Shown here piece after piece: positions 43,885 to 53,639 of a stretch of 64,000 nucleotides of DNA; positions within the stretch are counted from its first letter, which is position 1, and each line of letters opens with the position of its first letter. The DNA lies in NCBI GenBank assembly GCA_944472135.2, contig OX235264.1:92142319-92206318 (forward strand). Reading direction: 5' to 3'. The translations under genes were made by a program, and so were the position numbers. The notes beneath the pieces are model-generated. The model saw nothing but the letters and a program-made list of their open reading frames with translations. It searched no databases and was not told the origin of the DNA. This DNA comes from Trichobilharzia regenti (lineage: Eukaryota; Platyhelminthes; Trematoda; Strigeidida; Schistosomatidae).

Positions 43885-44520
43885 TATTTTCTCACAGTGA
43901 TTGTTCAAAAGAGTTCAGATACACTGTAGCAGAAGAAAGCAAGATCGATCACATTTACAAAATTGTATAAACTGCTATGAACACTACATTGGTCAAAATG
44001 GGCTTCCCTCTCGACTCGCAATCCAAGATGATACATTATCTATGAAAAGACACGACATTTTGTGTTTCTTCATATCAGTGCATGTAGACAATTACGGACA
44101 CCAGTTTGTTCAGGAAAATATAGAAATTTTAAACAGAGCGGTTACCGAGAATGCAGTTATGGAATTTCCGGATGCCCAGTACTCAGATGAATAGGCGATT
44201 TTACAGACCCACACATTACTATAGATGGAATTTACCAAATAATAAAAATTGAATCACGTGACAAAAAAGTTCAAGTCCCAGGTCAATAAAAACGATCAGT
44301 AGAGACGTAAATCAACAACCAGTCATGAAGTGATAGGTATATCATTCATTGAGGCTTCGAATAAGTTTACTTCAAATTGGAACCTGAGATGAAGAAGCCG
44401 TCTAGAAGAGGGACAACAAAAACTTCGCCATTAAATCAACCAGTTCATAGAACACAACTAAATCAAAATAAGATAACTGAGTATGAAAATCTATGCAGAT
44501 ATCCGTCTGCAAACCTTCAT
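43885..44520 (+). mobile_element. PLE fragment: GIY-YIG domain and C-terminal tail
   Basis: A 97-codon plus-strand frame reads CINCYEHYIGQNGLPSRL, then HDILCFFISVHVDNYGHQFV and QENIEILNRAVTENAVMEFP. HYIG...SRL and the later GHQF..NI.IL block are standard for the PLE nuclease. A broken tail follows with GTTKTSPLNQPVHRTQLNQN, parallel to GTKTASQLNQSAQRTQPNQN at 48240-48330. Confidence 0.75.
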
Positions 44521-45640
44521 TATAGTTTTTTTCAATTACACCTAATCCCTGTCTGATGAGTATTCAAATTAACGTCCTATTTTTGCAACAATAAAGCTCA
44601 ATATCTTTTGGAAATGCGAACTGTTTCACATTTAGAGACTTCACTTCACTACATCAAAATCAATATAAAATCAGATGAGTGATAGTTTTACTCCTAATTG
44701 TGATGAAAAGTTAAACTGATTCACGAAAATGACGTTAAGTGATTTTCACTGTAATAACAGAAGATAAGAGGGTTGGTACCGGACTTTTTTTTTTACTAAG
44801 GAGCAACACACTTTATATCTATTCATTTCTAGCTTCATAGAAATTCGACTAGGTCAGAAGAGAAGAAATTGTTCTGATTGGTTGTTGATCGGCCCTATAG
44901 TTAAGCAAGTTAACCAATGAGATTATTTCATGTTCACTATGTAATCTAACTGCCTGTGCAGCCAGCCATTGATTTAAAATGCTAACTTTAGGGCTTTGCC
45001 GCTTCTATTATCAATCTGTATCTATATGCTACTCATAAATCTTTTCAGTAGTACACGCCACGTCAACACTGTAACTGCGACTTGTTTCAAAAGAAAGAAG
45101 TTGTAGGCATTTTTATTCATGCCAAAAAGCCAATTGAAACTCATGATTCATTACAAAAAAAAGACGTATATTATTTCAGACACTCTGATATCTTCTTCAC
45201 ATATCTGTTTTTCCCTCTATTCCACTTCTGCTTACATCATGTGAAAGACGAACAGCCAAACACGCAACAATCATTTCTATACTTGTAAATTTAAATAACG
45301 TTTACTTCTACAATATTATTGGTGCATAAACAAAAGTTTCTTCACCATGCGGGTTCATCCAATTTAGTCTTTGACTCATAGGTGTAAGCTGGAGGTTGAA
45401 CAATGAATGGTATCGCTATCTGTGTACGTGTCTCATCATCCCACACTGTAGTGGTGCTTTCATGGTTATTTTTAACCACGTAGGATGTGTTGACGTATCA
45501 AGTTCTCATCAGGTTGATAGTAATAAGTGGCAGAGTTATTCAGCAATTTTAACAAGATTTGGAAATAATAAGCCATTCAATTCAGGCCAATCCATTGACA
45601 AAAGTGATAATGCTGTCATCCTGAAACCAAACACATCTGA
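44521..45640. other. Mostly unassigned; holds a weak exon candidate
   Basis: AT-rich. No repeat was recognised in 44521-45454. The possible exon at 45455-45654 is listed separately. Confidence 0.35.
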
Positions 45641-45654
45641 ATTATTGGTTACAG
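45455..45654 (+). CDS. Possible further exon of the TMEM132-like gene
   Basis: Acceptor-like CCCACACTGTAG ends at 45454. The frame from there to about 45654 is open (GAFMVIFNHVGCVDVSSS... KWQSYSAILTRFGNNKPF...), and its phase is compatible with the two bases left by exon 3. Against it: the match to the family is not evident, the donor (ACAG|GTCAGA) is poor and coincides with the edge of a family B repeat, and phase agreement has a one-in-three chance. Confidence 0.2.
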
Positions 45655-46165
45655 GTCAGAGGACCATTGGAAAACCTGGGAGTACTGAACAGCTATCTGT
45701 TTCGTCCTAGTTGGAACACTTCAGCAGTACGTGCCCAACGGATTTCGAACCCAGGATCTTCTGGCTAGCTAGCTCGTAGACCACTAGCAACTGCGACTCG
45801 ATCCAATGGCCCATGAATTGTAACTTCTTCCAATCCACGGTATAGCGCGACCGCTAGCCAATGTCTTTGGCTAGCATTTGTAATCACACCCGAATTGCTA
45901 CACCCTACTGGCCACGACTTCCCAATAAAACCCCAGGTAACTACCTACCTGAATAAGGCCAGTTGCCAGTGAGCATCTCATTGATATTCAAGTATTGATT
46001 TGTAGGGATTTGGTTGATTGGTTACAGGATTTCATCATGAGCTGACATTGGTTAGAGAACTATTGGAGTGGAACCATTGGTTCTCTGACCATTGTCAGCT
46101 GCTCATGATAAAATCCTGTAACCAGTCAGTCAAATCCCTACAAACTAACACTTGGACATATGAGT
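45640..46165. repeat. Family B unit ending in a 130-bp palindrome
   Basis: The minus arm (45640-45850) holds the hammerhead-like strand in reverse ('CTGTTTCGTCCTAG') and a degenerate B-box. The central module (45860-46010) is followed at 46012-46141 by two copies of the element terminus in inverted orientation, so the plus arm has been reduced to its end. Confidence 0.75.
46012..46141. repeat. Near-perfect palindrome of family B termini
   Basis: The left arm GTAGGGATTTGGTTGATTGG... pairs with the right arm ending ...CAGTCAAATCCCTAC over about 60 bp with few mismatches and a short central loop. It shows that both ends of family B carry the same terminal sequence in inverted orientation. Confidence 0.85.
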
Positions 46166-47119
46166 TATATTTCTAATAGTGTCAAGGGTGAACAATGTTG
46201 ACTAGTTTTCATTTAGGATGTGAAGAAATGTATTTATTCTCAGGTTTTTGATTCCTTATCTGACATCAGTTAGTGACTGAATCTATTGCTCGATACGTAT
46301 TCATTTACTGGACATTAAGTTGACTTCTACCTGCAGGAATATTTGTAAGCCACGTTGATTAGTCAGCAGAGCTGTATAGCCACTTAGACCTGTGAACTTG
46401 TGTCGTAGGCTACTCACAAAATTTATCAATAGTATATCATGAGACATCCCCGAGGCGTAAAAATATCATATAATGCGGAAACGGAAGGACATTACGTCAG
46501 AGAGAGGAACTCAACCAGTATTGTGGCAAAACAGTAGGAGGTACGAAAAAAAGACAAAGATGCACAGTTGAAAGCGCAGAAGTAGCACAACACGGAAGAC
46601 CTGTGCAGCATATGACGATTTTCATAGAAGATGTACATTATTCCCCTATACGTGTATATCAGATAGCGAATACACACACACACCTGGCTACCAACCTCTC
46701 TTGTCTTCTTCTCTTACTCTACTGATTAAAATAGGCTGCGAGAAACTGTTTACGTCAACTAGTAGTGTGAATATCTATTTTCGTAATATAAAATCTTCTG
46801 TATTAACGCCGAACACCACCCGCCGCGCCGCCGTCTTATAAATAAGTGCATAAACCATGATTAGCTAGCTAACTTGCGAACATCTTTCCAACTGTTTTGT
46901 ATCACATGATCGTATTTTTATGCGTCACATGTGTAATTTTACAGTAAATATTTAAGGTTAATTCTGCACTGAAGTGCACATTTTTAACATTGATGGAACC
47001 TTTAAATACCTAGAAAAGGAGAACTATAAAAGCCAACCTGCTTTATCTGAACACAAGTTTTTTTTTTTAAAGTCATTATATGCATTTGTTTTCTCTGATT
47101 AACTTTGAATGAATAATTA
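46166..47119. other. Unassigned AT-rich sequence
   Basis: No gene or repeat is recognised. A short CA run lies near 46671-46682. Confidence 0.35.
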
Positions 47120-47530
47120 GTTTGAGATATTTTTCACTTGGGTTCTGAGGGGAACATACGGTTTCACCAAAAACATCTCCACTTTTTCGTATTCTCTGTG
47201 GTCCTCTTTATCTGGACGCACAACTGCCCATAACCTGTCATCGGTTCCTCCGTGTCAATCTCTGTTCTAGTCATGTTAACCTGGTGTGAGATATCATTCG
47301 ACAGTCTACTAAGAGTGTGCGAAATTCATCTTCATTTTTTTTTCAGCATTACGTTGCTGGTTGATTTGTTCCAATAGTTTCTTGTTGATTATTCTTGCTG
47401 GCTTACCATTTGATTTCAGTATGAAGCCAGAGAAGTTCACCGTTAATAAAAGCCTGCAGCTGGCTGTTAGATATACAGAAGAAGTGACTGACTTGACATT
47501 AGTTAGTTTTGACAATCGGAATTTTCAAGT
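47120..47530 (-). mobile_element. L1 LINE, 3' fragment
   Basis: L1 3' block 'CTTGGGTTCTGAGGGGAAC' near 47140 and C-terminal segments 'GGCTTACCATTTGATTTCAG', 'CCGTTAATAAAAGCCTGCAG'. The family B dimer at 47545 cuts it off. Confidence 0.65.
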
Positions 47531-47544
47531 ATTGGTTTTGTAGG

Positions 47545-47955
47545 GATTTTGTTTGACTGCATGGAGAATTTCATTACAAGAACCACTGGAAAACCTGAGA
47601 GTACTGAACAGCTGTTTCGTCCTTTCTAGTTCGGGACTCTTCATCAGTAAGCATCCTCCAGGGTTTTAACTCAAGCAGTAACTAATCGAAGAAGACATTG
47701 CGAAATGGTCGCGCCATTGTGTGAAATGGCAGAAGTTAGAATTCAAGGAGCATTGGATCGGGTCCCAGTGGCTCAATGGTCTACGGGCTTGCCTTGTAAC
47801 CAGCAGGTCCTGATTTCGAACCACAGGTTGGGCGTACTGATGCAGAGTCTCAAGCTAGTCTGACGAAACAGCTGTCTGGCATTACTCCCAGGTTTTCCAG
47901 TGATTCTCTAACTGATGTCAGCTCAGGATGAAATCCTCCATGCAATTCTGACTTC
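47545..47955. repeat. Family B inverted dimer
   Basis: Minus arm 47545-47680 and plus arm 47740-47955. The plus arm reads GTACTGATGCAGAGTCTC, then CTGACGAAACAGCTGTC, so its core strand is one base from that in 37786-38215. The outer edge GTATTGGTTTTGTAGGGATTT is the family terminus. Confidence 0.75.
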
Positions 47956-48224
47956 CTCAAATTCGAGATATACAGGTCGATAGCCCAACACTGTTTGTCA
48001 TTGGTGACCATTTTTCATTACTTCCAACATGGATGGGGACACTGAGTGGATAGAACTTCCCAGTAGAATGCTCGGCATGTCCTTTTTAATGCTTGAGATA
48101 ATAAATCCGCTTTTCAAGTCATTCACTGACCTATGAAGATGCTTACTTAACATAACGACATAAATCTTCATCTAACAATAATAATAATAATAACAATACT
48201 TCATGAAATAATGCAGAAAATTTG

Positions 48225-49022
48225 CAACTTAGATGGTTGATTTATTTTGATTTGGTTGTGTTCTCTGAGCTGATTGATTTAACTGAGAAGCTGTCTTTGT
48301 CCCACTTGTAGACAGCATCTTAAGCGAACACTTTTCAATATTAAGTGAACTTGTTTGAATTCTCCATGAGAATGATATAACTGTATACCCTGATAAACAT
48401 TGTCGTCGTTGGTTGTCAATTTACATCTCTATTGATTATTTTTATTCACTTGAAATCTGTAATTTCTCCTCATGTGATTCATTTTCTACTATTTTGTTAA
48501 TTTTGGTCCATGGTAATGTGTCTGTTTCAGTATCAGGCTTCTAGATATTCCCTGACTGATTTCTATGTGATCCATGTGTTTAAAATTTCTACATTTTCCT
48601 GAAAAAAATGCTGTCCGCAATTGTCTACATGCATTGATATGAAAAAATGCAACAAATCGTGTCTTTTCACACATAATGGATCTTGCATTCTGAGTCGAAG
48701 AGGAAGCCCAATTTTACCAATGTAGTGTTCAACGCATTTTGTACAATTTTGTAAACGCTGTCGATCTCATGTTCTTTTGCTGATGGATCTGTCGGTCTGC
48801 ACAATACTGAATGACGTGATTGTTTCTGCTGGGGTGCTGTGTCTAATTTTAATGACCCTAGTAATCTAACCATTATTTCAGAGAAATTCTTTATGTGCAT
48901 ATGGTAGAATAAGTTTTCGTGTGGTCTTTGAGGATAGACGGTTTCTTGTTAGTATCTTGACTTGAGTTTAAACACTTTTGTACTGATTTCTTTTGAAGAC
49001 GGTTATTAGGTGTTCCTGTTGT
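48225..49022 (-). mobile_element. PLE, downstream part (GIY-YIG and tail), split by the Gypsy element
   Basis: Minus-strand frames read EHEIDSVYKIVQNALNTTLV, KLGFLFDSECK, then INACRQLRTAFFSGKCRNF in shifted frames. They parallel DRSHLQNCINC...HYIG...NYGHQFV...ENIEILN of the 43885 copy. The tail LKMLSTSGTKTASQL ends it. The rest of the same PLE continues at 53190, on the other side of the Gypsy insertion. Confidence 0.7.
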
Positions 49023-49027
49023 ATTGT
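49023..49027. repeat. Target-site duplication ATTGT (left)
   Basis: The five bases next to the left LTR are repeated directly after the right LTR (53185-53189), as expected for retroviral-type integration. Confidence 0.9.
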
Positions 49028-49222
49028 TGTAGTAATTATTTGTAATCTTAGTATTAGTATTTCGAGATGACAGAATTACAAGAATCCAACCAAAACACAG
49101 AGAGGGCGGAATTCAGGAATTTGTATTTAGCGGAATTATTATTGCAATTCATATAAGAAATATATTAACAATCAACAGTAAGTATTTAAACAATACAGAG
49201 ATAGAAATAGTCAATCACCACA
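49028..49222 (-). repeat. 3' LTR of the Gypsy element
   Basis: 195 bp. On the minus strand it starts TGTGGTGATTGACTATTTC and ends ...ATTACTACA. The polyprotein stop codon lies about 10 bases inside it. No clear polypurine tract is seen just upstream (the sequence there is GTGTGGCGGA). Confidence 0.9.
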
Positions 49223-50677
49223 TCCGCCACACGTCGAATGTCTCCTTGCGTATTTATAATGATATCGCGGTTTGCTTGCCAGTCTCTGCGATCTTCTAAC
49301 TGATTCTGTGATATTATTTCCATCAGTATCATCTAGACTTATTTCTGAATTATCTACAAAGTCAGGATTAGTAGCGGAGTCATTATAATCATAATCGGAA
49401 CGACCTACCTCATTTATTCTCACTTGATCCAAGTGTCTGTTATGAACTGAATTATCTTCGATGTCTAATATCTTCACCATTCGATTTCCCATTCTTTGTA
49501 GTATGATACCAATAGAAGGTCTATAATCATTCCCTCTGTAATAATGTACATCAGAAGTCGTGGACATCAGATGCTTTCTGAGAATTCGAGATTTGAATAG
49601 TTTTGCAGGACTTTCATGAGTACTTGTATGCTCCGCATTGCGATATTGAAGTAAGAAGTTATCCACACATCTCTCTAGCTCATCAAAATTTTGAGGACTC
49701 ATTGATGCTATAGCACTCTTTAATGTTCGTACAAAATTTTCTGCCAACCCGTTTGACTGAGGATGACGTGGTGCTGTGTACAAATGACGACAACCTATAT
49801 GTTTGAGCCAATCATTGAAGTTCTTCTCCGTAAAATGAGTACCATTGTCAGTAACTAAGACATCTGGAATTCCTTCTCGACTAAAAATCTTTCTCAACGC
49901 TCTGTGAGTGAATTTGGCATTAGGACTATCTGTAATGATGACTTCTGGCCATCTAGAATAAGAATCCACAATAACTAAAGCATAATATGAATTTAAGAAT
50001 GGACCACAGTAATCTGCATGAATACGCTGCCAAACCTCACAAGATGCAGGCCACGGTGTCCACGATGACTTCCCATAGGACATTTTATGTAAACAGCTAG
50101 AACAGCTCTTTGATCTTTTGTTAATGTCAGCATCAATTTCCGGCCACCAGCATGTTAGGCGTGCTAATGATTTCATCTTATCAGCTCCTAGATGAGCAGA
50201 ATGTAGATCATCCAAAATCGCAGATCTTAATGTTGGAGGAATAATAATTCTGTCATTCAGACATAGAAATCCTTCAGGATGGACTGAAATCTCATCTCTT
50301 CGCTTATAAAAGTCTGGAAATCTTCGCTTACACTGAACATTCCAACCTCTTTTTGTTGCATTTATAACGCATCCGTAATATTTCCGAGTATCATTTATAA
50401 GTCGAACTCGATCCACCGGTAACGGCTGGACTAATAAGCAATCAGTATCATTAGCAATATTTTCAAATAATGAATAACGAGATAAGAAGTCTGCATGAGG
50501 TATATCCTTTGCCGATCTATGTTCAATAGTGTAATCATATGCACTTAGTTCTAAACTCCATCTTTGAACCATAGCAGCAGATGATTTATTCAAAGATTTT
50601 TCTGGATTGTAAATGAATTTCAAAGCTTGATGATCAGTAACTATGTGAAACTTAGTACCAAAGAGATACTTGTGCAA
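49211..50677 (-). CDS. Gypsy pol, downstream part: RNase H end and integrase
   Basis: 488 residues. Residues 1-70 complete RNase H (HIVTDHQALKFIYNPEKSL, AKDIPHADFLSRYS). The integrase zinc-binding region has H159/H162 and C192/C195. The catalytic core has D222 (HADYCGPF), D277 (VTDNGTHF) and E313 (SNGLAENFV) with 35 residues between the last two, the classic DD35E triad. The C-terminus includes YYRGNDYRPSIGIILQR and ends RRSQRLASKPRYHY. The protein inserts the DNA copy into the host chromosome. The start shown is artificial: a one-base deletion near 50703 separates this frame from the RT frame, so it would not be translated as part of the polyprotein. Its own triad and fold look intact. Confidence 0.85.
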   Translation of the reverse strand: MHKYLFGTKFHIVTDHQALKFIYNPEKSLNKSSAAMVQRWSLELSAYDYTIEHRSAKDIPHADFLSRYSLFENIANDTDCLLVQPLPVDRVRLINDTRKYYGCVINATKRGWNVQCKRRFPDFYKRRDEISVHPEGFLCLNDRIIIPPTLRSAILDDLHSAHLGADKMKSLARLTCWWPEIDADINKRSKSCSSCLHKMSYGKSSWTPWPASCEVWQRIHADYCGPFLNSYYALVIVDSYSRWPEVIITDSPNAKFTHRALRKIFSREGIPDVLVTDNGTHFTEKNFNDWLKHIGCRHLYTAPRHPQSNGLAENFVRTLKSAIASMSPQNFDELERCVDNFLLQYRNAEHTSTHESPAKLFKSRILRKHLMSTTSDVHYYRGNDYRPSIGIILQRMGNRMVKILDIEDNSVHNRHLDQVRINEVGRSDYDYNDSATNPDFVDNSEISLDDTDGNNITESVRRSQRLASKPRYHYKYARRHSTCGGCGD

Positions 50678-50700
50678 GCGTCTTATTGCCCATACAACTG

Positions 50701-52527
50701 CTAAGCTTCTTTCTGGGTTTGTGAGTACCCTTGTTCACTCTTACTTAGACGTCTTGAAATACAAATAACAGGTTGTCCATTTTGCTCAAGTACTGCAGCT
50801 ATACCCATAGGAGAAGCATCTGTAGTGAGAACAGACTTATCTTTCGATGAAAAAGGTCTTAAGAAAGCTTGTTTATTAAGAAACTCCAAAGTTTTTCGCA
50901 AGATATTCTCATGTTGTTGTTCCCACTTAAACTGTTTACTGGAGACAATCTCAAAAAGTGGAGATAACCGTTGAGTGAAGTTGGGAATGAATCTGGAGTA
51001 AAACTGAAGAGTACCTATCCATGATCTCAACGATGACATATTATTAGGTGACGGTGCTTGAATTAGAGGTGCCAAACGACTAGCATCAGGTCTGAAACCT
51101 TCGGAGTCTACTGTGTATCCCAAGCATGATACAGACGACAAAGTGAAATGACATTTAGATGGATTAACAAGAACATTATTCTCACATAAACGCCTGAACA
51201 GTTTTAAAAGACGTTCATTATGCAATTCGATATTAGGACCATGAACTATAATGTCGTCTTGGTATGACTCAACACCATCTAATCCATCTATCATCTGATT
51301 TATTACATTTTGAAATATTGCAGGTGAAACCTTTAAACCAAAAGGCAAGAACTTATACTTGAACAATCCAAATGGAGTATTAATGGTTGTTAATGCACTA
51401 GACGCCTCATCAAGAGGAATTTGCAAATAGGCATCTTTTAGATCTATTTTGGAAAAGTATCTTGAGCCATGTAGCTTGTAGAGAATGTCTTCAGTTTCTA
51501 GAGTAGTGCAACTTTGCTGTAGTAGACGACTATTGAGTGTAAGGCGGTAGTCACCACAAATTCTAGGTGTTTTTCCATCAGCCTTTAGTGGCGTAACAAT
51601 AGGAGTAGCCCAATTTGAAGACTCAACTGGCATAAGTATGCCTTGCTCAACCAACTTGTCTAACTCTTTCTTAACTGCATCTCGCAATCCATATGGAATT
51701 AATCGGCGTTTCAGGAAGATAGGATCACCCTCTATTTCAAGATGGATGGGCTGAATCTTCATACCACCTACACTCTTTGAACATTGGAGAAGTAATTCTC
51801 TGAACAAAGATTCATCAAACAACTCAGTACAAAGTGAGATTTCGACATTTAACAATCTAAGGGCTTTTAATCCCAATAAAGATGGACCATATTCACTAAC
51901 AAGAAAGGGAATATTTACAAAATTACCACTGTCTGATTTCAAAGAAATGTTAGTAGCACCGATAAGAGGTAATTTATGACCAGTTATGCCTGTAATTGAA
52001 CTAGTAGTAGGGTCTATCTGGACATTCTTACAAATCGATTGTAAATCTTTCTTAGAAATTATAGATTCAGTACTCCCAGTATCAATTATAAAACAATGGG
52101 ACTTGCCTGAACTTGTAGTGAAGGTTCTCATTAGATGAGATTGAGTATTGGGAAAAGTTGAAAGAGACATCGACTGCATTTTACCAGATAAATTGGAAGA
52201 ATTATCAGGATTCTGAGTAACATAAGTATTCGAACTTCTGCAAACAGTCTTGATGTGTCCAACTTTACCACATTTGTGACACTTAGCACCCCGAAAACGG
52301 CAAGTGCTTCGTAGATGTAACTTTCCACAGGATAAACACGGTTTAATGTTTTTGATCTCTCGCTGCATTCTATTACCTGTGGACGACAGTTTGGATTGCT
52401 TTCCATGAACACTTGTATTTTCGACTTTGGACAACATGACATCAGATACTGACGTAGTGGGAGCAGAGTATTCATTATTGACATCTTCATATGTAATACA
52501 TAAATCTTTAGCAGTTTGAAAGTACAA
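50701..52527 (-). CDS. Gypsy gag end and pol: zinc knuckles, protease, RT, RNase H start
   Basis: 608 residues in one frame. Two CCHC-type knuckles lie at C64-C67-H71-C76 and C83-C86-H91-C96 (nucleic-acid binding). An aspartic protease active site DTGS follows at 149-152. The reverse transcriptase spans about 270-470 with SNWATPIVTPLKADGKTPRI, FSKIDLKDAYLQIPLDE and the catalytic YQDD at 422-425. The RNase H start TTDAS is at 568-572 and the frame stops after YSQTQKEA. The stop results from a missing base in a T run, since the frame continues one base over in the next segment. Upstream, a frameshift near 52530 disconnects it from gag. Confidence 0.88.
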   Translation of the reverse strand: MYFQTAKDLCITYEDVNNEYSAPTTSVSDVMLSKVENTSVHGKQSKLSSTGNRMQREIKNIKPCLSCGKLHLRSTCRFRGAKCHKCGKVGHIKTVCRSSNTYVTQNPDNSSNLSGKMQSMSLSTFPNTQSHLMRTFTTSSGKSHCFIIDTGSTESIISKKDLQSICKNVQIDPTTSSITGITGHKLPLIGATNISLKSDSGNFVNIPFLVSEYGPSLLGLKALRLLNVEISLCTELFDESLFRELLLQCSKSVGGMKIQPIHLEIEGDPIFLKRRLIPYGLRDAVKKELDKLVEQGILMPVESSNWATPIVTPLKADGKTPRICGDYRLTLNSRLLQQSCTTLETEDILYKLHGSRYFSKIDLKDAYLQIPLDEASSALTTINTPFGLFKYKFLPFGLKVSPAIFQNVINQMIDGLDGVESYQDDIIVHGPNIELHNERLLKLFRRLCENNVLVNPSKCHFTLSSVSCLGYTVDSEGFRPDASRLAPLIQAPSPNNMSSLRSWIGTLQFYSRFIPNFTQRLSPLFEIVSSKQFKWEQQHENILRKTLEFLNKQAFLRPFSSKDKSVLTTDASPMGIAAVLEQNGQPVICISRRLSKSEQGYSQTQKEA

Positions 52528-52989
52528 GAAGGAATCTGAATTAACTCTTTCTCTAACTTAGGAATATTGATTCCAGCAATTAGACGATCACGTAGTTGAG
52601 TATGCAGCTGATCTCCAAAGTTACACTTTGAAGCTTGTATTTGGAGTTGAACAATGAGGTCTCTTATCTTCTGATTGAGAGCACGAACCAGTTTATGGAA
52701 TTAAGCCCTCTCTCTGGTCTCAAATGTAGTTACATGAAAGTGATTTATCAGAAGTTCACGGATCTTGACATATGACAGAGAAATAGGTTTATCTGGAAAC
52801 GCCAGATTCTTCACTAGGCTATATGCATCTAGCCCAATAGCAGTGATGAAATGTGCTGGTATTTTGTCATCCCGAACATTCTTTGAAATGCACCACGCAT
52901 CGAAGCATTCAAGGTAATCAGCAATCTCCCTCGAAAAACCATTTATAGGGAATTTTCCAAGATTATTTAGTTCCACCGCTACGCCAATT
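52528..52989 (-). pseudogene. Gypsy gag, N-terminal part (broken)
   Basis: The frame reads VELNNLGKFPINGFSREIAD, YLECFDAWCISKNVRDDKIP, HFITAIGLDAYSLVKNL and INHFHVTTFETRERA. It meets a TAA stop near 52702 and continues beyond it as FHKLVRALNQKIRDLIVQLQ, QLRDRLIAGINIPKLEKELI before a frameshift near 52530. This is a capsid-type gag. No ATG lies between the LTR and the first residues; a GTG stands at the position expected for the start. The primer-binding site should begin within a few bases of 52989; the sequence there is TTGGCGTAGCGGTGGAAC on the minus strand, and I cannot assign its tRNA. Confidence 0.75.
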
Positions 52990-53184
52990 TGTAGTAATTA
53001 TTTGTAATCTTAGTATTAGTATTTCGAGATGACAGAATTACAAGAATCCAACCAAAACACAGAGAGGGCGGAATTCAGGAATTTGTATTTAGCGGAATTA
53101 TTATTGCAATTCATATAAGAAATATATTAACAAGCAACAGTAAGTATTTAAACAATACAGAGATAGAAATAGTCAATCACCACA
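52990..53184 (-). repeat. 5' LTR of the Gypsy element
   Basis: 195 bp, matching the other LTR at all positions that I compared except one (AACAAGCAAC here, AACAATCAAC there). It would hold promoter and polyadenylation signals; I did not pick a TATA box with confidence. Confidence 0.9.
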
Positions 53185-53189
53185 ATTGT
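53185..53189. repeat. Target-site duplication ATTGT (right)
   Basis: Direct copy of 49023-49027. Confidence 0.9.
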
Positions 53190-53290
53190 TTTCAGTAATG
53201 GAGTGTCACAGTGTGTTTGAACTCTTTTAAACAATGATTGTTAGAAAATACACTTAAAACCAAAGCTTCTGAGTTACATATTATGGTACT
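53190..53290 (-). mobile_element. PLE, upstream part split off by the Gypsy element
   Basis: The minus strand includes 'TTGTTTAAAAGAGTTCAAAC', parallel to 43895-43920 ('TTGTTCAAAAGAGTTCAGAT'), which precedes the nuclease in the other PLE copy. Together with 48225-49022 it shows that the Gypsy element landed in this PLE. Confidence 0.6.
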
Positions 53291-53324
53291 ATTAATACAT
53301 CAATCGTTCACTTACGCAGCTTTT

Positions 53325-53515
53325 CATCAGGGTTCAACTCCAGTCCAACGATCTCCCTAGTCTCGTCTCGCTTGCTGATAAATATTAAGCTTGATAAAGG
53401 TTTAAGGTTGGATGTAAGACAAGCAACCTAAATCGTCAAAGGTAACATGACCACCACTGGGGAGATTTGAAGTCATATGTTCTACTAGTGAAGTAAAGGA
53501 ATTTTTATTCACAGG
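53325..53515 (+). repeat. Family D repeat, diverged
   Basis: Contains a B-box-like GGGTTCAACTCCAG and the D tail ('GTAACATGACCACCACTGG', 'GTTCTACTAGTGAAGTAAAG'). The head is truncated. Confidence 0.55.
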
Positions 53516-53639
53516 GAATTCACACGTGTTAGAATTCATGGGCCATGATCGACCAACTCATGTCGTAAACTGAGCTAAGTTCAAACGATATAACGATATT
53601 ATTCATATTTTTTGTTTACATTTGGCAACTACTGCGCTG

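Larger units (their letters stand above)
49023..53189 (-). mobile_element. Complete but disabled Ty3/Gypsy LTR retrotransposon
   Basis: Two direct 195-bp LTRs (TG...CA ends) flank a 3,767-bp internal region coding on the minus strand. The order is gag with two zinc knuckles, protease, reverse transcriptase, RNase H and integrase, which is the Ty3/Gypsy order. By eye the LTRs differ at one base, so the insertion is young. Yet the coding region has a stop and a frameshift in gag and a one-base deletion between RNase H blocks. The RT and integrase wording reminds me of the Mag lineage, but this is only an impression. It is inserted in a PLE. Confidence 0.9.

Noticed and set aside
52131..52490. 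119-codon minus-strand frame within the Gypsy element
   Set aside because: An alternative frame of the gag-pol reading frame, without its own motifs. It overlaps the zinc-knuckle region.
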